The position numbers were made by a program, and so were the translations under genes. A stretch of DNA of 64,000 nucleotides, from the NCBI GenBank assembly GCA_014239735.1, contig JAAZYI010000024.1, forward strand, positions 122,670 through 186,669, given 5' to 3'. Source of the DNA: Dehalococcoidia bacterium. GTDB lineage: Bacteria > Chloroflexota > Dehalococcoidia > Lucifugimonadales > Lucifugimonadaceae. The first letter of the stretch is position 1. Every line of letters starts with the position of its first letter. This document shows, piece by piece, positions 1 through 8,259 of this stretch. The notes beneath the pieces were generated by a model, which had not been told where the DNA came from, did not search any database, and worked only from the letters and a program-made list of their open reading frames with translations.

Positions 1-35
1 AGGACCTTTAATTTTAGTAATAAACCGCCAAATCA

Positions 36-359
36 TTAGATATGATTATCGACTTTAGATGCAATAACATTTTGTCCTACTGCACCAACAATTTGATCAA
101 CAGGAGCACCATTTTTAAAAATCAGTAGTGTAGGTATGGACCTTATGCCATATGTTGATGACACAGTAGGGTTAGAATCAACATCAAGCTTGCCTACTTT
201 CAATTTACCTTCATATTCATTACTTATATTTTCTACTGATGGAGCGATCATTTTACATGGCCCACACCATTCAGCCCAAAAATCTACTAAAACTGGTTCA
301 CTGGATTTTATTACTTCTTCTTCAAAATTGTTATCATTTAATTCTATTACATTGCTCAT
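36..359 (-). CDS. trxA: Thioredoxin
   Basis: A 107-residue protein of normal thioredoxin length. It carries the redox motif WCGPCK at about residues 31-36, preceded by VDFWAEW, and the cis-proline segment SIPTLLIFKNG at about 74-84. It is a cytoplasmic protein-disulfide reductase. A purine-rich ribosome site (AGAGG) sits 5-6 bases before the ATG. It lies 9 bases downstream of the NuoG-like gene on the same strand and is probably cotranscribed with the NADH module. Family assignment is secure; the specific redox partner is unknown. Confidence 0.97.
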   Translation of the reverse strand: MSNVIELNDNNFEEEVIKSSEPVLVDFWAEWCGPCKMIAPSVENISNEYEGKLKVGKLDVDSNPTVSSTYGIRSIPTLLIFKNGAPVDQIVGAVGQNVIASKVDNHI

Positions 360-368
360 TGTTGCCTC

Positions 369-2954
369 TTATTCTACTTTTATATTATCTATTATTTTGT
401 AACTTAATTTTGGAATATTCATTGACCAGTCTTTATTTTTAGAGTTTTGCATTTCAGTTGCCATTTCTCCAAATAGATTTGTTATGGAGATTGAATTATA
501 TAAGCTATCTAAAATCTTAACTTTGCCTTTAATTTTATAACCTGATGAACCAAATAATGTTACTAATGCCCCTTCATTAATTCCATGCCTCTCTATGATG
601 TCACTGCTTATTTCTAGAATTGTATCAACCTTAACTTCATTCATATCTTCATTTTTCACAATATGAATATCTTCAGAATCTTTGATTAACACTCTTCCTT
701 CATATAATCGAATATCTTTTAAATTGTTTTCAGATAAATTTTCTTGAGTTATAAATGATGGGGTTAATTTATTATTAATAATGAATGATTCGCTTTTTAA
801 ATTATCATAGTCAATTAGTGCAAATCCATTTATATTTTTTGCAATATCTTTAAATATTTCTTTCTCATTTTGGAAGTTTATATTATTAATGTTTAATTTT
901 TTAGAGAGGTCATTAATAATTTGCCAAACTTCTTTAGTATCACCTTTTGGGGTTACCGATGAGTTTGTATATTGAACCCTGTTTTCTAAATTAATATATG
1001 TTCCTGATCTCGTAGAAAAATCTGTAACTGGAAATATAAGATCAAAATTTTTATTTCTATATTCTTTTTTATTAGTAAAAAGAACTTTAACTTTAGCATT
1101 TTTAATTAAGTCATTATTTTCTATTGCCTCTGGTTCTGCGCCATCTTCAAAAATTAGGCAAACTTCTGGGTTAGTATTTTTATCTATATCGCTTACGCTG
1201 TTTAGATTTTCATTAATTCCCATATACAAAGCACCTATTTGATTTGCTCCATTAATAAGTGGAATTAATGAACTTTCTTCATTACTTACATTTCCAGTTA
1301 AATGGTACAGATTTAATAAACTAGATAGATATGAATTCTTATCTTGCTTTTCATTTAATAAATCAGTGCCAAATATAAAAGAACTTGTTCCCTTAGCTAA
1401 TAGGGCTGCTAAATTTTTAATTTCTTCCTCTTTGATGCCTATATCTTTTGCAATTTTTAGTGAATCGTATGAAGAAAATTCTGCAATTGCAATATCTAAG
1501 TTGGGATAATTAATTGTCTCAGATGACTCTTTCGCCTGATCTATAATAATCTTAGATACAGCATTAATTAATTTGTAAATATTTTCAGGATGAATTCTTA
1601 TCCAATTATTTGAGTATCTAGTCATTTCTGTTTCTCTTGGATCTATTACTATGAGGTTCTTTCCTGCCCTTGTAGCTTGCTTTGCATACATTGCGACTAT
1701 ATTTTGCATCTCTGAAGGATTACCTAAAGATAAAAAAATGTTGTCGCTATCTTTTATCTTTGCAAGTTCTCCTTTTCCAGTTGAATATCCAGTAGCTAAA
1801 TAAAGTGATTCAAAAATTTCATTACTATTATTTGTCAGCAAGTTTAAATTTTTAATTCCCAAGTTATCTTTAAATAATATTTTTGATAAATATAGATCCT
1901 CATTGGTACTTCTTGGGCTACTATATATAGATATTGACTCATTGGGAGATTTTTTGATTAAAGAAGATAATTCTCTTAATCCATCTTCATAAGATATTTT
2001 TTCATTATTTTTATATACATAGTTTAGTTTTTTCTCATTAACATAATCATATGCAAATTTACCTCTCATACAGGTTTGTCCTTGATTTGCCTCTCCTGCT
2101 AAATCCCCAATAACTCTTATTATTTTATTAAATTTATTTGATTCTGAAATAATTTGGCAACCTGCTGGGCAATTTGAACAAATAGTTGTTGTCTTTTTTT
2201 CTTTTTTTTCCCATTTATAATCTCTTTCAACAAGTGCACCTGTTGGGCACATATCAATACATGCGCCACAAAATTCACACCCAGATTCTATAAGAGAACT
2301 TCCTGAGGCTGTGCCTACTATTGCTATTCCTGACCTTTGTTTCAATGTAAGTGCATTATCTACTCTTACTTCGTCACAGACTCTTACGCATCTTACACAT
2401 ACAATACATAAGTTATAATCTCTATCATAAAATGGGTCATCAGAATGAATTGGAAGGTCTCTTCTATTGTAATTTAATGGCGTTATCATATCTAATTCTG
2501 TACTTCTGATTGTGTCTTTTAACTCACATCTTTCATTTTTAGGACAAGTTGTACATCTGTCCGTTACAGATACGTGTCTTTGGCAGACATCTTGGGGGCC
2601 ACATAATTCTATTCGGTGGCATGTTAGGCAGCCATGCGGATGCTCTGTAATAAGCAGGTCCATTATTCCTTGCCTCAAGTCTTTTATATCATCTTGTGTT
2701 GATGTGATAATCATGCCATCTGAAACTGGAGTTGTACATGAAGCTTGTATTGATTTTCTTCCATTAACTTCAGTCTCAACAACACACATTCTGCAGGCTC
2801 CATAAGGGTCAAGTCCTGGATGGTAGCATAGATACGGAATATAGACGCCATGATCCATTGCAGCTTGAATGATAGTTTGTCCAGGCTTAGCATTTACATA
2901 TATTCCATTTAAATTAATTGTAGTTAATTTATTATTGTTATCTGTTGTGGTCAT
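369..2954 (-). CDS. nuoG: NADH-quinone oxidoreductase subunit G-like iron-sulfur protein
   Basis: 861 residues. The N-terminal [2Fe-2S] ferredoxin domain has C43, C54, C57 and C73. A NuoG-type His-Cys3 motif follows (H105, C109, C112, C118). Next come extra cysteines at 138-144, two 4Fe-4S repeats (CIVCVRCVRVC near 183-193 and CEFCGACIDMCP near 227-237) and a further CxxCxxxC at the start of a molybdopterin-oxidoreductase-like domain. I see no recognisable Sec/Cys formate-dehydrogenase active site, so electron transfer as NuoG is favoured over FdhA. The start codon overlaps the nuoF stop by one base. It forms a NuoE-F-G module with the next two genes; no membrane subunits are in the window. 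HoxU/FdsA-like use with another catalytic partner remains possible. Confidence 0.88.
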   Translation of the reverse strand: MTTTDNNNKLTTINLNGIYVNAKPGQTIIQAAMDHGVYIPYLCYHPGLDPYGACRMCVVETEVNGRKSIQASCTTPVSDGMIITSTQDDIKDLRQGIMDLLITEHPHGCLTCHRIELCGPQDVCQRHVSVTDRCTTCPKNERCELKDTIRSTELDMITPLNYNRRDLPIHSDDPFYDRDYNLCIVCVRCVRVCDEVRVDNALTLKQRSGIAIVGTASGSSLIESGCEFCGACIDMCPTGALVERDYKWEKKEKKTTTICSNCPAGCQIISESNKFNKIIRVIGDLAGEANQGQTCMRGKFAYDYVNEKKLNYVYKNNEKISYEDGLRELSSLIKKSPNESISIYSSPRSTNEDLYLSKILFKDNLGIKNLNLLTNNSNEIFESLYLATGYSTGKGELAKIKDSDNIFLSLGNPSEMQNIVAMYAKQATRAGKNLIVIDPRETEMTRYSNNWIRIHPENIYKLINAVSKIIIDQAKESSETINYPNLDIAIAEFSSYDSLKIAKDIGIKEEEIKNLAALLAKGTSSFIFGTDLLNEKQDKNSYLSSLLNLYHLTGNVSNEESSLIPLINGANQIGALYMGINENLNSVSDIDKNTNPEVCLIFEDGAEPEAIENNDLIKNAKVKVLFTNKKEYRNKNFDLIFPVTDFSTRSGTYINLENRVQYTNSSVTPKGDTKEVWQIINDLSKKLNINNINFQNEKEIFKDIAKNINGFALIDYDNLKSESFIINNKLTPSFITQENLSENNLKDIRLYEGRVLIKDSEDIHIVKNEDMNEVKVDTILEISSDIIERHGINEGALVTLFGSSGYKIKGKVKILDSLYNSISITNLFGEMATEMQNSKNKDWSMNIPKLSYKIIDNIKVE

Positions 2955-4663
2955 TAAGGTCTTGTCCTTGTAGGTAAAATCATTTCATCAATATTTGAAT
3001 CTACTGGATGATTTGCAGATAAAGCAACATCAAATTCATCTTTAAAATATTTAATTGCAGAGGCAATTGGACTATATCCTAATTGCCCATGACCACATAA
3101 GGATCCAGTCTTCATGCTATTTCCAATTTTTTTAATTACATCCATATCACCATCTTTAGGTTTAGAATTACAAATCCTATTAAGTATATCAAGCATATGT
3201 GTATTTCCTAATCTGCAAGGAAAGCATTTTCCACAACTTTCAAATTGATTAAATGCAACTAAAGTTCTAATTAGATCTACAACATCAGTTGTGCTATCAG
3301 CAACTATAATCCCCCCAGAACCTAAGATTGCGCCTACTTTTGACATCTCGTCAAAATCTATTTTTACATCAAAATCTTCATTGCCTAAAACCCCACCTAA
3401 AGGACCTCCTGTTTGAAGCAACTTAATTTCATTTTTAGTTGAAGAGCCTCCGCCAATATTTTGAAGCAAATCTTTTATAGTCATCCCCATTTCTATTTCA
3501 TACATTCCAGGCCTTTTTATGTGCCCTGAAAGACACACAATTGCTGTTCCTGAGCTACTTTCTGACCCAATCTTCTTATACTCTTCACTACCTTCTTTTA
3601 TTATGTATGGCACATAAGAGAGAGTCTTGACATTATTTATGTTGCTTGGCTTACCCCATAATCCAAAAGCAGCAGGGAATGGAGGTTTAAATCTTGGCAT
3701 TGATCTTTTGCCTTCAATAGCTTCCATTAGTGCTGTTTCTTCGCCAGCAACGTATGAATCTCCAGTTAAGGAAACTTCTACATCATAGCTAAAACCAGTT
3801 CCAAGAATATTTTCTCCTAGTAGATTATGTTCATAAGCTTGCTCTATAGCTTTTCTAGAATTTTCTATAGGAATTTCATGCCCATCTCTTATAAATATAT
3901 GACCATTGCTTGCTCCGGTCGCATAACCAGCAAGAATCAATCCTTCTAGCAACATATGAGGATCATTTTCTAATATACCTTTATCATTAAATGCGCCTGG
4001 ATCACCTTCTTCACAGTTACATAAAATATATTTAATATTACTATTGATTCCGGCTAAAAAGCTCCACTTTATGCCAGTAGAAAATGCTGCTCCTCCTCTA
4101 CCTCTTAAGCCTGAATTTTTAACCCGATTAAGTGTTTTTTCAGGATCTAGTTCATTCAGAGCCGCACTTAAACCTTCGTAGCCACCATTTGCAATATAAT
4201 GATTTATATTAGTTGGAGATATACTTCCAAAATTCTTTGTGGCTATCTGTTTTGTAAATTTTAGAGGCTCACTTTTATCAAGCTCAATAAATCCATCTAT
4301 TGGCTTTTCTCCTTTTGGAACTACTTGCCCAAATACATATTCTGATAATGGTGCATCTTTTTCAATTAAGTAATTAAAAATTTCTTTTGTAATTTTAGGA
4401 GTGACATTATTATAAAAAATTCTTACTCCGCTATTATTTTTAATATCTATTAATGGTTCTGCATAACTTAGCCCCATAGATCCGACTAATGTAATGTTTA
4501 TATTATCCATGTCAGAGGAAAGTTCTTTTAACAAATCAAAAATTTCTTGTGCTCCAGCTGCTTGCCCAGATGCACCATACCCAACCCTAATCCAAATAGT
4601 ATCTTTTGAATTCAAGTTATCCCATTCTTGTAGCGATATATGTTTTATTTGATTAAATTCCAT
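2954..4663 (-). CDS. nuoF: NADH-quinone oxidoreductase subunit F-like (FMN/NADH-binding)
   Basis: 569 residues. Residues about 180-500 hold the flavin/NADH-binding core: GLRGRGGAAFSTGIKW, CNCEEGDPGAFNDK, and AGEETALMEAIEG. The C-terminal 4Fe-4S site is ESCGKCFPCRLG plus a later Cys in SLCGHGQLG. An extra N-terminal thioredoxin-like domain (about 1-115), which normally binds [2Fe-2S], is present but its Cys positions are replaced (GYGASGQAAGA and GSMGLSYAEPL). This subunit should oxidise NADH and pass electrons to NuoG and NuoE. It starts one base after the nuoE stop region, so the three genes form one operon. Confidence 0.93.
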   Translation of the reverse strand: MEFNQIKHISLQEWDNLNSKDTIWIRVGYGASGQAAGAQEIFDLLKELSSDMDNINITLVGSMGLSYAEPLIDIKNNSGVRIFYNNVTPKITKEIFNYLIEKDAPLSEYVFGQVVPKGEKPIDGFIELDKSEPLKFTKQIATKNFGSISPTNINHYIANGGYEGLSAALNELDPEKTLNRVKNSGLRGRGGAAFSTGIKWSFLAGINSNIKYILCNCEEGDPGAFNDKGILENDPHMLLEGLILAGYATGASNGHIFIRDGHEIPIENSRKAIEQAYEHNLLGENILGTGFSYDVEVSLTGDSYVAGEETALMEAIEGKRSMPRFKPPFPAAFGLWGKPSNINNVKTLSYVPYIIKEGSEEYKKIGSESSSGTAIVCLSGHIKRPGMYEIEMGMTIKDLLQNIGGGSSTKNEIKLLQTGGPLGGVLGNEDFDVKIDFDEMSKVGAILGSGGIIVADSTTDVVDLIRTLVAFNQFESCGKCFPCRLGNTHMLDILNRICNSKPKDGDMDVIKKIGNSMKTGSLCGHGQLGYSPIASAIKYFKDEFDVALSANHPVDSNIDEMILPTRTRP

Positions 4664-4664
4664 A

Positions 4665-5135
4665 TTAGATACCAGATATTTTTTCTTTAATTTTACTTAA
4701 AGATGCTTTTCCAAATAATTTATGATCAATGGCAAACACTGGGCCTTGAGAGCAGGCTCCTAAGCAAGTACTATATCTTAATGTAATTTTTCCGTCCTTC
4801 GTTTCTCCTTCTTGATCTATTCCTAAAAGACCATGTACATCTTTTAATATTTTTTGGGAACCTAATATATGACATGTTGGTCCCCAACATATGTCTAGAG
4901 TCACTTCTCCAGGTGGCGTAAATCTAAAATTAGTATAAAAAGATGCAACACCCCAAACATCATTAATAGTTTTTCCAGTATATTTCGCAACTATTTCAAC
5001 CGCATTTTTTGGTATGTAATGAAATTTATTGCTTACAGCTAATAGACTTGAAAGGACCGTAGTTTTAGATATTTTGGGCTGATTTTCAATAGCATCCCTT
5101 ATGTCTTTATCTGTTGGTTTTTTACGATTGCCCAT
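4665..5135 (-). CDS. nuoE: NADH-quinone oxidoreductase subunit E-like [2Fe-2S] protein
   Basis: 156 residues, the usual NuoE/HoxE length. The four cluster cysteines are intact in CWGPTC and CLGACSQGP; the N-terminal helical part has YIPKNAVEIVAKYTG. It contributes the N1a-type cluster of a NADH-dehydrogenase module. First gene of the E-F-G run; it is separated from the upstream SDR end by 36 bases. The intact cluster here contrasts with the cysteine-free Trx-like domain of the neighbouring NuoF. Confidence 0.95.
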   Translation of the reverse strand: MGNRKKPTDKDIRDAIENQPKISKTTVLSSLLAVSNKFHYIPKNAVEIVAKYTGKTINDVWGVASFYTNFRFTPPGEVTLDICWGPTCHILGSQKILKDVHGLLGIDQEGETKDGKITLRYSTCLGACSQGPVFAIDHKLFGKASLSKIKEKISGI

Positions 5136-5171
5136 CTATCAAAATACTTTCTTGTTATTAATATGATTAAT

Positions 5172-5939
5172 TTAGTCTGTCTTGTTCATTGCTGCATTAA
5201 GATCATCTGAAAGATCCCTTTTAATAGTCGGTTTCATTATAATTGTTTCAACAGTTGTCCTAATATCTAGGTTTGCTGTAGCAAAAATCATTTCGGCTAA
5301 ATCTTCAGGTTGCATCATTGTTGATCTTGCATCTTTGTTAGGTATCAATGCCCTATTTTCTAGTATTGGAGTATCTACTTCAGCAGGCATTATTGCTGTT
5401 GCTCTTATTCCCATATTTGAAAATTCGGCATTTATATCTCCCATCAGATTAGTTACAGCTGCTTTTGCTGCACTATAAGCAGCGCCTCCTAATAATCCTG
5501 GGGTTAATGCTGCCATTGATGAGACAGTAATAATAGTTCCATTTTTTTTATCTAACATATTTTTTAAGAATTCTTGGCATATTCTGTATACAGATTTTAA
5601 ATTAACATTAAGCACGTCATCCCATTGATCTTTTGGTATATGGGCAATACTTCTAACAGAACTGCTTGATCCAGCATTATTTATCAAAATTGTTACATTC
5701 CCAAAATTATCTTTAATTTCATTTTTCAATCTAACAATTTCAGAATCTTTTGAGATGTCGCATTTCATTAAATTTATATTTGTTCCATAACTACCAGCTA
5801 ATGATATTGTTTCTTTAAGAGCTTCTTCTCTTCTTCCAATAATTACAGTCTTGATATCGTTCTGAGCAAATTTAATAGCAGTTGCTCTTCCTATACCACT
5901 TCCGCCACCTGTAATTAGACATAAATCAGTTGAATTCAT
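5172..5939 (-). CDS. Short-chain dehydrogenase/reductase
   Basis: 255 residues with the classical SDR pattern: nucleotide-binding TGGGSGIG at residues 10-17, NNAG near 88-91, catalytic Ser in VSSMAA, and YSAAKAA with catalytic Tyr/Lys near 156-160. It is a cytoplasmic NAD(P)-dependent oxidoreductase; the substrate cannot be read from sequence. Its ATG overlaps the stop of the upstream FAD protein by four bases (ATGA), tying it to the envelope-assembly run that begins with rnc. Confidence 0.93.
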   Translation of the reverse strand: MNSTDLCLITGGGSGIGRATAIKFAQNDIKTVIIGRREEALKETISLAGSYGTNINLMKCDISKDSEIVRLKNEIKDNFGNVTILINNAGSSSSVRSIAHIPKDQWDDVLNVNLKSVYRICQEFLKNMLDKKNGTIITVSSMAALTPGLLGGAAYSAAKAAVTNLMGDINAEFSNMGIRATAIMPAEVDTPILENRALIPNKDARSTMMQPEDLAEMIFATANLDIRTTVETIIMKPTIKRDLSDDLNAAMNKTD

Positions 5940-7252
5940 AATTTCCTCACTTTTTCTTTTAATAAAGATACTATTTCTCCAGCAATTTTTATACTGTAAT
6001 TTGTTCCTCTGTCTTCTGGATAAATTTGTGTTGTATTGCCAATCAACAAATTTTCTATTGGTGATTCTATTTCTGGAATTAAGGATGAATAGTTTTTTGG
6101 TATAACTGGTTGGGCTGCACTTACAGCGTTATAATGATAACTTAATAACCATTCTTTATTAAATTCAGGATTAATTTTTTTTAAATTCTTCATATAAATA
6201 TCCAATAATTCTTTAGTATCTTTTTTAAAAATTTCATCAGTATGAGATAAATAATTTGTTATATATAAAATATGATTACCTCCATATCTATCCTTGCTAA
6301 CTAAATTTGTATGTTCTATTAATCCTAAAAAAGGTATTTCATCATCAATAATGTTCATCCAGTAATAAGGAGAGAATTGTTTTCTAAGTTTTAGTATGAA
6401 TACACTTGCACCAAGATATTTAGCAGCAGAAAGTTTATCTGTATATTTTTGGTTAAAATTTATTAATTTTTTGATTTCATATGAAGGCGCTGTGCAGATT
6501 ACAATATCTGTTTTGACTTTTTTCTTTATTCCATCGCAGATGTATTCTATGTTATCTATTCTTCCTTTTTCCTGACCAATAGAAGTAACTTTATGATTAA
6601 GTTTTACTTTGCCACTATTTTCTTCAATATTATCAATTAGAGAATTTATTAATTCTTCAAATGAATATTTAAGGTATCCAAGGATCTCATCCCCTCTTTT
6701 ATTTCTTGAGGCAAACCTTGTTTTCATCTTTGACCAAAACCATGGCATCGCAATCTCTTTATGGTATATACCAAATTTTGCTTTTAATAGTGGCCCCCAA
6801 ACCCTATTGTAAATTTCTTTTCCAGCATATTTCAATATCCACTTATTAGCAGATATTGCTTCATAAGGCTTCCAATTTTTCTTTTTCTGAAGATAGAGAC
6901 TTAGCAGGCCCAATCTTATCCTGTTAATTAAACTTATAGGTTTGTATTTTAATAGATCTATTGGAGTTGAGAATTTGTACAGAGAGCCATTTGCATACAT
7001 TCCAACTGATGATTTATGCCATTCTAAAGATTGGTTTAGTCCTAATTCATCTATTAATTTTATTATTTCATAATCATTTTTAAATATGTGGTGGTAACCT
7101 CTTTCAATATTATATTCATCTATTTTTATGCTTGAAGCCTGACCCCCGAAGAAATAGGAAGATTCATATACTGTTACATCAAAACCATTTTTAGAAAGAT
7201 AATATGCAACCGTAAGGCCTGTAATTCCACCCCCTATTATAGAAACTTTCAT
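5936..7252 (-). CDS. FAD-dependent amine-oxidase/protoporphyrinogen-oxidase-like protein
   Basis: 438 residues. The N-terminus is a Rossmann FAD motif (GGGITGLTVAYYLSKNG) followed by YESSYFFGGQASS. A C-terminal FAD segment reads NLLIGNTTQIYPEDRGTNYS. It resembles the NAD(P)/FAD proteins annotated as protoporphyrinogen oxidase or UDP-galactopyranose mutase-like that occur in polysaccharide clusters. The substrate is unknown. It overlaps its neighbours on both sides by four bases, and its place next to a flippase-like protein and two glycosyltransferase-like proteins suggests an envelope-glycan role rather than heme synthesis. Confidence 0.85.
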   Translation of the reverse strand: MKVSIIGGGITGLTVAYYLSKNGFDVTVYESSYFFGGQASSIKIDEYNIERGYHHIFKNDYEIIKLIDELGLNQSLEWHKSSVGMYANGSLYKFSTPIDLLKYKPISLINRIRLGLLSLYLQKKKNWKPYEAISANKWILKYAGKEIYNRVWGPLLKAKFGIYHKEIAMPWFWSKMKTRFASRNKRGDEILGYLKYSFEELINSLIDNIEENSGKVKLNHKVTSIGQEKGRIDNIEYICDGIKKKVKTDIVICTAPSYEIKKLINFNQKYTDKLSAAKYLGASVFILKLRKQFSPYYWMNIIDDEIPFLGLIEHTNLVSKDRYGGNHILYITNYLSHTDEIFKKDTKELLDIYMKNLKKINPEFNKEWLLSYHYNAVSAAQPVIPKNYSSLIPEIESPIENLLIGNTTQIYPEDRGTNYSIKIAGEIVSLLKEKVRKL

Positions 7253-8259
7253 ATCTTTGATTTCCTAAAATCAACTATAAATGTTCCTAGTCCTATTACA
7301 GAAATAGGAAGCCATAGTATTAAGTGGACCAATATTGTAAATGCAGCCGCTTCATTACTATTTGCCCCAAAAGAAGTAAGAACGACAGTTCCAATAACCT
7401 CAAATGGCCCCCACCCACCGGAAGTCGAAGGTATTATTCCCCCTAAATTAGAAAATACCCCAAAAAATAGTATTGCTATGAATAAGTTTTCTATATCAAA
7501 GTTAAATTGAGTGCTTATAAGATAAAACATTGAAAATTCTATTGCCCATAGAGAGGAAGCAATTAATATAATTTTAAACAATTTATTATTATCTATGGAA
7601 AACATGCCTTCAGCAAAGCTTTCTATATATTTATCTGGGTTAAGGCTTGATCTAAATTTATTTAAAAATTGTAATAGTTTATTGGTTATTAATCTCCATG
7701 TGCCAGTGATAATAATAAATACAAATATTATGGTTGCTGCAGATAAGATTAATATTGAAAAAAAGATTATTTCTATTGATATATTTAAATTACTTGAGAA
7801 ATTTTCTATAAATTCTCTTGGCATGAATATGAGTCCCAGCAATAAAAAAAGCATTAAGGCTACGACATCTGTAACTCTTTCAGCCAAAATAGATCCTAGG
7901 GCAAATGATTTATTTATTTTTTTTAATAGATTAAGGTGATAAATTCTGGCGAATTCACCTAACCTGGCAGGAAGTAAATTATTAAACATATATCCAGAAA
8001 TAACTACATTTAATAAAGATTTAAATTTTATAGTTCCTGCGTGTTTATTTAAAAGCATTTTCCATCTATATGTTCTTAGGAATAGAGAAAGGAAGTAAAT
8101 TATGAACCCCAAGACAACATACCATATAGATATGCTTTTTATGGATTCTAATGTTTTTTCAAAACTATCTACTATCTTCAATAATAAGAATAAACACACC
8201 AAAGATATAAAGGTTCCTATTAAAACCTTATAAACATTATTTTTTATTAATAGAAACAT
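7249..8259 (-). CDS. Lysylphosphatidylglycerol synthetase-type transmembrane protein (UPF0104/AglD-like)
   Basis: 336 residues with about eight hydrophobic segments. Family hallmarks include the SLFLRTYRWKMLL segment, NNLLPARLGEFARIYHL and GGIIPSTSGGWGPFEVIG. Proteins of this family are integral membrane flippases or accessory proteins for lipid-linked sugars or aminoacylated lipids. The catalytic aminoacyl-transferase domain of MprF is absent. It abuts the TIGR03663 gene upstream (one-base overlap) and overlaps the FAD protein by four bases. Function in lipid-glycan transfer is inferred from context. Confidence 0.85.
   Translation of the reverse strand: MFLLIKNNVYKVLIGTFISLVCLFLLLKIVDSFEKTLESIKSISIWYVVLGFIIYFLSLFLRTYRWKMLLNKHAGTIKFKSLLNVVISGYMFNNLLPARLGEFARIYHLNLLKKINKSFALGSILAERVTDVVALMLFLLLGLIFMPREFIENFSSNLNISIEIIFFSILILSAATIIFVFIIITGTWRLITNKLLQFLNKFRSSLNPDKYIESFAEGMFSIDNNKLFKIILIASSLWAIEFSMFYLISTQFNFDIENLFIAILFFGVFSNLGGIIPSTSGGWGPFEVIGTVVLTSFGANSNEAAAFTILVHLILWLPISVIGLGTFIVDFRKSKI

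Noticed and set aside
369-2954. Formate dehydrogenase alpha subunit
   Set aside because: The NuoG-type His-Cys3 site is present and the formate-dehydrogenase active-site Sec/Cys region was not found.
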